Assembly (NCBI GenBank): GCA_021163805.1
Contig: JAGGTL010000008.1
Span: 1-9,521 of the forward strand
Direction: 5' to 3'
Length of the DNA stretch: 9,521 nucleotides
Source of the DNA: Candidatus Aenigmatarchaeota archaeon
GTDB lineage: Archaea > Aenigmatarchaeota > Aenigmatarchaeia > QMZS01
The notes under the pieces were generated by a model, which saw only the letters and a list, made by a program, of their open reading frames with translations, did no database searches and had not been told where the DNA came from. The position numbers and the translations under genes are program-made. This document shows positions 5,646-9,521 of this stretch, in pieces; position 1 is the stretch's first letter; every line of letters begins with the position of its first letter.

Positions 5646-5649
5646 CAAA

Positions 5650-5940
5650 TTATTTTAATTCTATCTTTATTCCTTTATATTTTGAAGCAACAAAGTTGTA
5701 GATTATTGCAAAAATTGCTCCTCCAATGAAACCATATAGGAAGGATATTACTGGAAAAATGATTATCGCTAAACCTCCAAATGCTGCACCCATACTTAAG
5801 CCTATTGCACTAGCAGCTGAACCCACCATAGCTCCAAACAATGCCGCGAGTATTCCGACAATTAAACCACTTACTGCTCCAACTAGTCCAAGAACTATTG
5901 CGAAACTGAGAACATCAATCCTTTTCAATTCTTGTGCCAT
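5650..5940 (-). CDS. Small Gly-rich membrane protein (DUF3566-like pattern)
   Basis: The 96-residue protein begins with a short charged stretch (QELKRIDVLS), followed by hydrophobic Gly/Ala-rich segments at about residues 12-35, 43-65 and 66-83. It ends in YNFVASKYKGIKIELK. The ordering Lys-x-Ile-Asp, Gly-rich helices and a YN-x-x-A...GGI-x-I-E-L ending resembles small membrane proteins of the DUF3566-like type found in many archaea and bacteria; this match is from memory and tentative. GxxxG-type spacings suggest tight helix packing or oligomerisation. The function is unknown. It diverges from the 253-residue membrane protein gene across 35 bases, so the two may be co-regulated. Confidence 0.75.
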   Translation of the reverse strand: MAQELKRIDVLSFAIVLGLVGAVSGLIVGILAALFGAMVGSAASAIGLSMGAAFGGLAIIIFPVISFLYGFIGGAIFAIIYNFVASKYKGIKIELK

Positions 5941-5975
5941 AATAGATAGTATATATTAATTATATATATTAATTA
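5941..5975. promoter_or_regulatory. Compact divergent promoter between two membrane protein genes
   Basis: Only 35 bases, almost all A/T, separate the two opposed start codons. ATATATT at 5951-5957 is centred about 22 bases before the plus-strand ATG at 5976. TATATATATT at 5961-5970 is centred about 25 bases before the minus-strand ATG at 5940. Both fit leaderless transcription, with the two TATA-like boxes back to back. Confidence 0.5.
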
Positions 5976-6737
5976 ATGAACTGGAAAAATATTCTAAAAA
6001 GAAGTTTTATTTTTTCTCTCAATCCAAAGAGATGGTGTCAACTTTTTCTCCTTGATTCGGCTTTTTGCTTTATTTTATTGTTCTATGTTCTGAACTTAAA
6101 ATATTTTTTATCCTCTTTCTTAAATGCTGTTTTGCTGCTCTTTCTGTTTTTCATCACCTTACTCTTTTATACTCTGCTAAATATATGGATAAATGGCGCA
6201 ATTGTCTATCAAAGTTATAGGGAAAAGAAAAATATTGGAGAAGGTTATAAAGAATCCGGTAAAAAATATTTATCTCTACTTGCTTCCAGCATAATTGTGG
6301 GAATTATTTTGGGATTAGTCGGAATAATTCCATATATAGGTTTTGTGCTCTCCATTCTATTCTCTTTAGCTTTTTTCTTTATTTATCAGGGAATTATTAC
6401 AAGAAATCTGAAGTTTGATGAAACTTTGAGGCATTCTGTAGAAATATTCAAGAAAAGATGGGATTTGGTCTTCGCAATATGGTTTGTCTTGGCATTAATA
6501 TGTTTTATTATAAGTCTTATTTTTTCAACTCCTTTAATTCTGCTTTTGCTTAAGTTTTTAACAAAGATTGGCTCGGAAGAGTTTATGAGTTTATTTCAGG
6601 AATTTATAAATCTAAATATGGCATCACTTATAATCTCTGAAATTATTTTATTGGTTGGAATTTCGATTTCAAAAGTATTTAGTATTAAAGCAAAGACAGA
6701 ATTTTATCTGCAAATTATGAAGAAAAAAATTAAATAG
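5976..6737 (+). CDS. Polytopic membrane protein, about six helices (YciC/DUF7847-like)
   Basis: The 253-residue protein has a short amphipathic, basic N-terminus and about six hydrophobic segments near residues 22-41, 48-72, 99-122, 123-142, 163-186 and 216-236. Its layout includes GYKESGKKYLSLLASSII, then VGIIPYIGFVLSI, then a cytosolic-looking RNLKFDETLRHSVEIFKKRWDL before the next helix. This recalls the YciC/DUF975/DUF7847 type of integral membrane proteins, in which an S-x-E-x-(F/L)-K-(K/R) segment links two membrane halves. The similarity is by pattern only and the role is unknown. The C-terminus is basic (KKKIK), probably cytoplasmic. Its stop codon lies inside the convergent Kae1 gene, giving an 8-base overlap. 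Confidence 0.75.
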   Translation: MNWKNILKRSFIFSLNPKRWCQLFLLDSAFCFILLFYVLNLKYFLSSFLNAVLLLFLFFITLLFYTLLNIWINGAIVYQSYREKKNIGEGYKESGKKYLSLLASSIIVGIILGLVGIIPYIGFVLSILFSLAFFFIYQGIITRNLKFDETLRHSVEIFKKRWDLVFAIWFVLALICFIISLIFSTPLILLLLKFLTKIGSEEFMSLFQEFINLNMASLIISEIILLVGISISKVFSIKAKTEFYLQIMKKKIK

Positions 6738-7668
6738 AATTTATCCTCCAGTTTGTCCTTATTTTCGCTCTAGCAAATTTTCCATTTTTAGAATTCAGCA
6801 TAGCAGTCAGAGCAATCATCACTCCGTTATCTCCCGCAAATTCTTTTTCAACAACCTTTAATTTTGCGCCTCTTTCTTCACACATTATTCCCAACATCTT
6901 CTGCAATCTCTTGTTTTGGGCAACTCCGCCCACCAAAAGCAATTCTTTTTTTTCTGTTGCCGCCAGAGCTCTTTCGGTTACTTCAGTCAACATCGCAAAA
7001 CAAACTTCTTGAAAGGAATAAAAAACATCCTCTAATTTATTTGTTTTCAATCTTCTGATTGCTTCCGATAAAATCCCAGAAAAATTTAAATCCATTCCCT
7101 TAACATAATAAGGCAATAAAACAAATTTTCCTTTTTTTGCAATTTTTTCAATTTTAGGTCCCGCTGGAAATTTTAGCCCAGCAGATCTTCCCAATTTATC
7201 TATTGCGTTTCCGATTCCAATATCCTGAGTTTCTCCAAGCACTCTATAACCTTTATTTTCATAAATGACTTGGGTGTTCCCACCTGAAACATACAAAATA
7301 ATGGGGTCTTTTGCCTTTGTCAAGAATTTTCCAATTTCAATATGCGCCTGACAATGATTTACGCCAACCAAAGGCTTTCTTAATTTTTTTGAAAGTTCCC
7401 TTGCAAACTTAAAACCATATTCCAAACAGGGAGGCAAACCCGGTCCGGTTGAAATGCCAATCAAATCAATCTCATTAAAATTAATTTTCTTTTCAACTTT
7501 CTTTAGAAGTTTGTTTGAATTCTTTCTGTGAAAATTCGCCGCCTCATCCGGAACTATTCCCTCTTCTGGTTTATAATTATCTCTTTCGTCTGCCAGAATT
7601 TTTCCGTTTTCATCAACAACGCCAATTCCAAATGTATGGGCGGTGCTCTCAATCCCAAGGACCTTCAT
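6730..7668 (-). CDS. kae1: tRNA N6-threonylcarbamoyltransferase Kae1 (KEOPS catalytic subunit)
   Basis: Kae1 is the TsaD homologue that transfers threonylcarbamoyl to A37 of ANN-decoding tRNAs in the KEOPS complex with Bud32, Cgi121 and Pcc1. Its 312 residues show the ASKHA fold: GIESTAHTFGIG at 5-16, metal-binding His105 and His109 in NHCQAHIE, the phosphate loop YVSGGNTQ at 126-133, GGVAQN at 247-252, and metal ligand Asp280 in AGDNGVMI. It ends shortly after RTNWRI. There is therefore no C-terminal Bud32 kinase, unlike the Kae1-Bud32 fusions of some archaea, and no other KEOPS gene is in the window. It starts 2 bases after the stop of the surface-protein gene, so the two are likely cotranscribed. 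The last codons overlap the convergent membrane protein gene by 8 bases. Confidence 0.97.
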   Translation of the reverse strand: MKVLGIESTAHTFGIGVVDENGKILADERDNYKPEEGIVPDEAANFHRKNSNKLLKKVEKKINFNEIDLIGISTGPGLPPCLEYGFKFARELSKKLRKPLVGVNHCQAHIEIGKFLTKAKDPIILYVSGGNTQVIYENKGYRVLGETQDIGIGNAIDKLGRSAGLKFPAGPKIEKIAKKGKFVLLPYYVKGMDLNFSGILSEAIRRLKTNKLEDVFYSFQEVCFAMLTEVTERALAATEKKELLLVGGVAQNKRLQKMLGIMCEERGAKLKVVEKEFAGDNGVMIALTAMLNSKNGKFARAKIRTNWRINSI

Positions 7669-7670
7669 AA

Positions 7671-9521
7671 TTACTTTATTGATTTTTCCATCAAATTAAT
7701 TAGAGAAGAAACAAAATTTTTTAAACTTGAGACAAAGTTATCGAATAAATTTTTTTGTTTAACTTTCATAAAATTTCCTGTTATTTTATTCTTCTCTTCC
7801 AATTTCTTGGAAAAGTTTTGCTCTTTGCTCCAGATATAAGTCCTATTTAAAATTAACCCGCCTTTAATTACAAAGATTTGGTATCTTCCAAAATCTTCAA
7901 AAACTCTGTATTTTCTGCCTGTAATTATGGTTGTATTTGGTCCAACAACAATCATTCTGCAATTAAAACAGTTTGACAAATTTATTCTTAATTTTGTGTC
8001 ATTCCAGATTTTTAATTTTGGATTCTCCTCAGCAATACTTATTTTTGTTCTCTTCTTTTCTGTTTTACTCTCAACAATTTCTTCTGTTACTCTAATTTTG
8101 TCCGTTAAATCAAAAGTTTTATGATTAATTTTTGTCCTGATTCTAAAAATATATTCTCCCGGTTTGGCATCTTTTTTGATTTTGTTTGTCAAAGTAATGA
8201 TCTTTTCCTCGCCTTTATTTAAAGAAATTTCTTCTTTATTTGCTGTCCAGGAACCCGTTATGCATTTTTTCCCTTCATAAGCATGGGAATAAATTTCAAA
8301 AGTTATTTTCTTGTTTGCCTTGTTTTTTAGTTTTATTACAGTTGTAAATTCTTGATTTCTCGCCGCCTTTTTTGTCTGGTTCAGAATTTCTATATCTAAG
8401 ACTTCTGATTTCTTTTTTGATTCTTCTTTTTTAGAAGAATATTTTGGGCAGTCCGGACAAGGCTCACATTTTTTATCTCCAATTACGACGATTAATTTTT
8501 GTGCAGTCTTTTTAGGATTTGTGTTATTGCAATAAGGATTTGTTATATTTGCTTTTATCCAATATGCTTCTGTTCCGCAGTCAAGTTTTGGAGTGTAAGA
8601 AAACTTATTTAAACTACCAACATTCTTTTCTGAGGTTTTTTGGTCGTGTCTTGAGATATAATTACCAAAAAAATCTTCTATCCAATAAGTTATTTCTACG
8701 GGATAACCAGAATAATTCCCAAAAGTATCATTTACAGAAATATCATACTCCAATCTTTCATTATTGTACCAAAGGGGTGGAGCATAAATACTAATGGTTA
8801 AATTACAGGGAATTGTTATTGGATCAATTACAGTTATATTGTATTTACAGACCGTTGTGTTATTATAGGTAGTTGTTGCATTAATTATTCTTCCACAAAT
8901 TGTAAAAGTTCCTGTCTGGTTTGGTGTCCAGCTTCCCGTATTTGCTGTTTTTTGTTTATTTAAATTAATAATAGTAAAAGTAGCATTTTTTATAAGGGTG
9001 AAATTTGTACTGTTTCCTAAATAAATCCAATAATTAACACTTAAATTTATGCTCCAAGTCTCACCACTTTTATATAATGTGTTTATTACTTTAAACAAAT
9101 TATTATAGGTTATTCCCAAAATTGCCGTGTTGATGGAAGGGTCTCCATCAAGAGCCACAGACAGGTTCAGCGTAGGGGATAGTTCTAAAACACAAATAGT
9201 TTTAGAAATCGTTTCGTTTTTCAGGTGGGCAAAAATTGTATAATTTCCGGTTTCATTAAATGTTAAGTTAAACTGAATATCTGAGATATTTAATTTTGAT
9301 AGGTTTATCTTTGTTGAGTTATGATAAATATTATTTGTAGAATTTACAGATAAATTAACAAAAATATTTGTTGCATTTTCCATTCCACGATTTGCTATTT
9401 TAACAGAAATTGTTGTCGTTTTATTTGCATAAATTTCTTCCTCTGTTAAAATTTCTAAAAGTTCCAAAGTTGCATTTTCATAAAAATTCCGTTTTCCGGG
9501 GCTCGGAGGAAAAGCAGTCCA
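7671..9521 (-). CDS. Large sequon-rich extracellular protein with CARDB/Ig-like domains (5' partial)
   Basis: The frame stays open to the window edge, with 616 residues visible and the true start and any signal peptide lying outside. An internal TTG at 9467 is not needed as a start. Residues below count from the edge. At about 25-115 the pattern fits a CARDB-like beta sandwich (TISVKIANRGMENATNIFVNL). More Ig-like repeats follow to about 350. A CEPCPDC cluster (Cys352, 355, 358) and a Lys/Ser/Glu linker lead to another Ig-like domain at about 373-480 (LKNKANKKITFEIYSHAYEG). About 30 N-x-S/T sequons are present, mostly before residue 350, consistent with a glycosylated cell-surface protein. 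There is no obvious C-terminal membrane helix; instead three heptads (NFVSSLK, NFVSSLI, NLMEKSI) form an amphipathic tail. Kae1 follows after 2 bases. The exact role is unknown. Confidence 0.85.
   Translation of the reverse strand, partial: WTAFPPSPGKRNFYENATLELLEILTEEEIYANKTTTISVKIANRGMENATNIFVNLSVNSTNNIYHNSTKINLSKLNISDIQFNLTFNETGNYTIFAHLKNETISKTICVLELSPTLNLSVALDGDPSINTAILGITYNNLFKVINTLYKSGETWSINLSVNYWIYLGNSTNFTLIKNATFTIINLNKQKTANTGSWTPNQTGTFTICGRIINATTTYNNTTVCKYNITVIDPITIPCNLTISIYAPPLWYNNERLEYDISVNDTFGNYSGYPVEITYWIEDFFGNYISRHDQKTSEKNVGSLNKFSYTPKLDCGTEAYWIKANITNPYCNNTNPKKTAQKLIVVIGDKKCEPCPDCPKYSSKKEESKKKSEVLDIEILNQTKKAARNQEFTTVIKLKNKANKKITFEIYSHAYEGKKCITGSWTANKEEISLNKGEEKIITLTNKIKKDAKPGEYIFRIRTKINHKTFDLTDKIRVTEEIVESKTEKKRTKISIAEENPKLKIWNDTKLRINLSNCFNCRMIVVGPNTTIITGRKYRVFEDFGRYQIFVIKGGLILNRTYIWSKEQNFSKKLEEKNKITGNFMKVKQKNLFDNFVSSLKNFVSSLINLMEKSIK

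Larger units (their letters stand above)
5332..5649. other. Gene-free AT-rich stretch of 318 bases
   Basis: No credible ORF, tRNA or repeat array is seen. The left end holds the H1-like promoter and the right end the T-tracts that follow the 96-residue membrane protein gene. A short perfect hairpin (AAACAC, 5-base loop, GTGTTT) lies at 5457-5473. A GGTTC at about 5511-5515 recalls a tRNA T-arm, but no acceptor or anticodon stem surrounds it. An unrecognised small RNA cannot be excluded. Confidence 0.5.

Noticed and set aside
6730..7668. Kae1-Bud32 fusion
   Set aside because: The protein stops at residue 312, right after the Kae1 core, so no kinase domain is present.
7528..7839. Plus-strand ORF over the Kae1 and surface-protein junction
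   Set aside because: It is antisense to two confidently assigned genes and has no recognisable motif.
8519..8794. Plus-strand ORF inside the surface-protein gene
   Set aside because: It is a shadow of the long coding frame, with composition typical of antisense reading.

Overview
The window looks like part of an AT-rich archaeal genome, most likely a DPANN-type archaeon (Woesearchaeota or Pacearchaeota-like). I infer this from the gene content and not from any search. It carries an archaeal RNA polymerase subunit (Rpo7/RpoE'), a stand-alone Kae1, and archaeal-type thiolase and HMG-CoA synthase. There is also a class III signal (pilin-like) N-terminus, a sequon-rich Ig-like surface protein, and TATA-like boxes about 20-27 bases from start codons, which suggests leaderless transcription. 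No rRNA, tRNA, CRISPR array, insertion sequence or integrase is visible.

Layout. On the minus strand, bases 1-4458 hold five genes. In transcription order they are inorganic pyrophosphatase and Rpo7 (a tight pair, 1 base apart), acetyl-CoA acetyltransferase, an HMG-CoA synthase fused to a DUF35 OB-fold, and a small MGMT/ATL-like protein. Bases 4587-4925 (+) encode a Cys-rich pilin-like small protein. Bases 5038-5331 (-) encode a Lys-rich histone H1-like protein with an internal duplication, followed by a 318-base gene-free AT-rich gap. Two membrane proteins (5650-5940 on minus, 5976-6737 on plus) diverge from a 35-base spacer. Kae1 (6730-7668, minus) converges on the second of these and sits 2 bases downstream of a large extracellular glycoprotein gene that runs off the right edge.

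How the genes work together. Thiolase and HMG-CoA synthase catalyse the first two steps of the mevalonate route to archaeal isoprenoid lipids. In other archaea they form a complex held together by a separate DUF35 protein. Here the DUF35 OB-fold is the N-terminus of the synthase, its zinc ribbon is absent, and the residue aligned with the catalytic Glu is Asp. The synthase also has its own TATA-like box and a leader of about 150 bases rich in inverted repeats. This locus is the most interesting part of the window. The other genes are housekeeping (transcription, tRNA t6A, pyrophosphate removal) or cell-surface and membrane functions.
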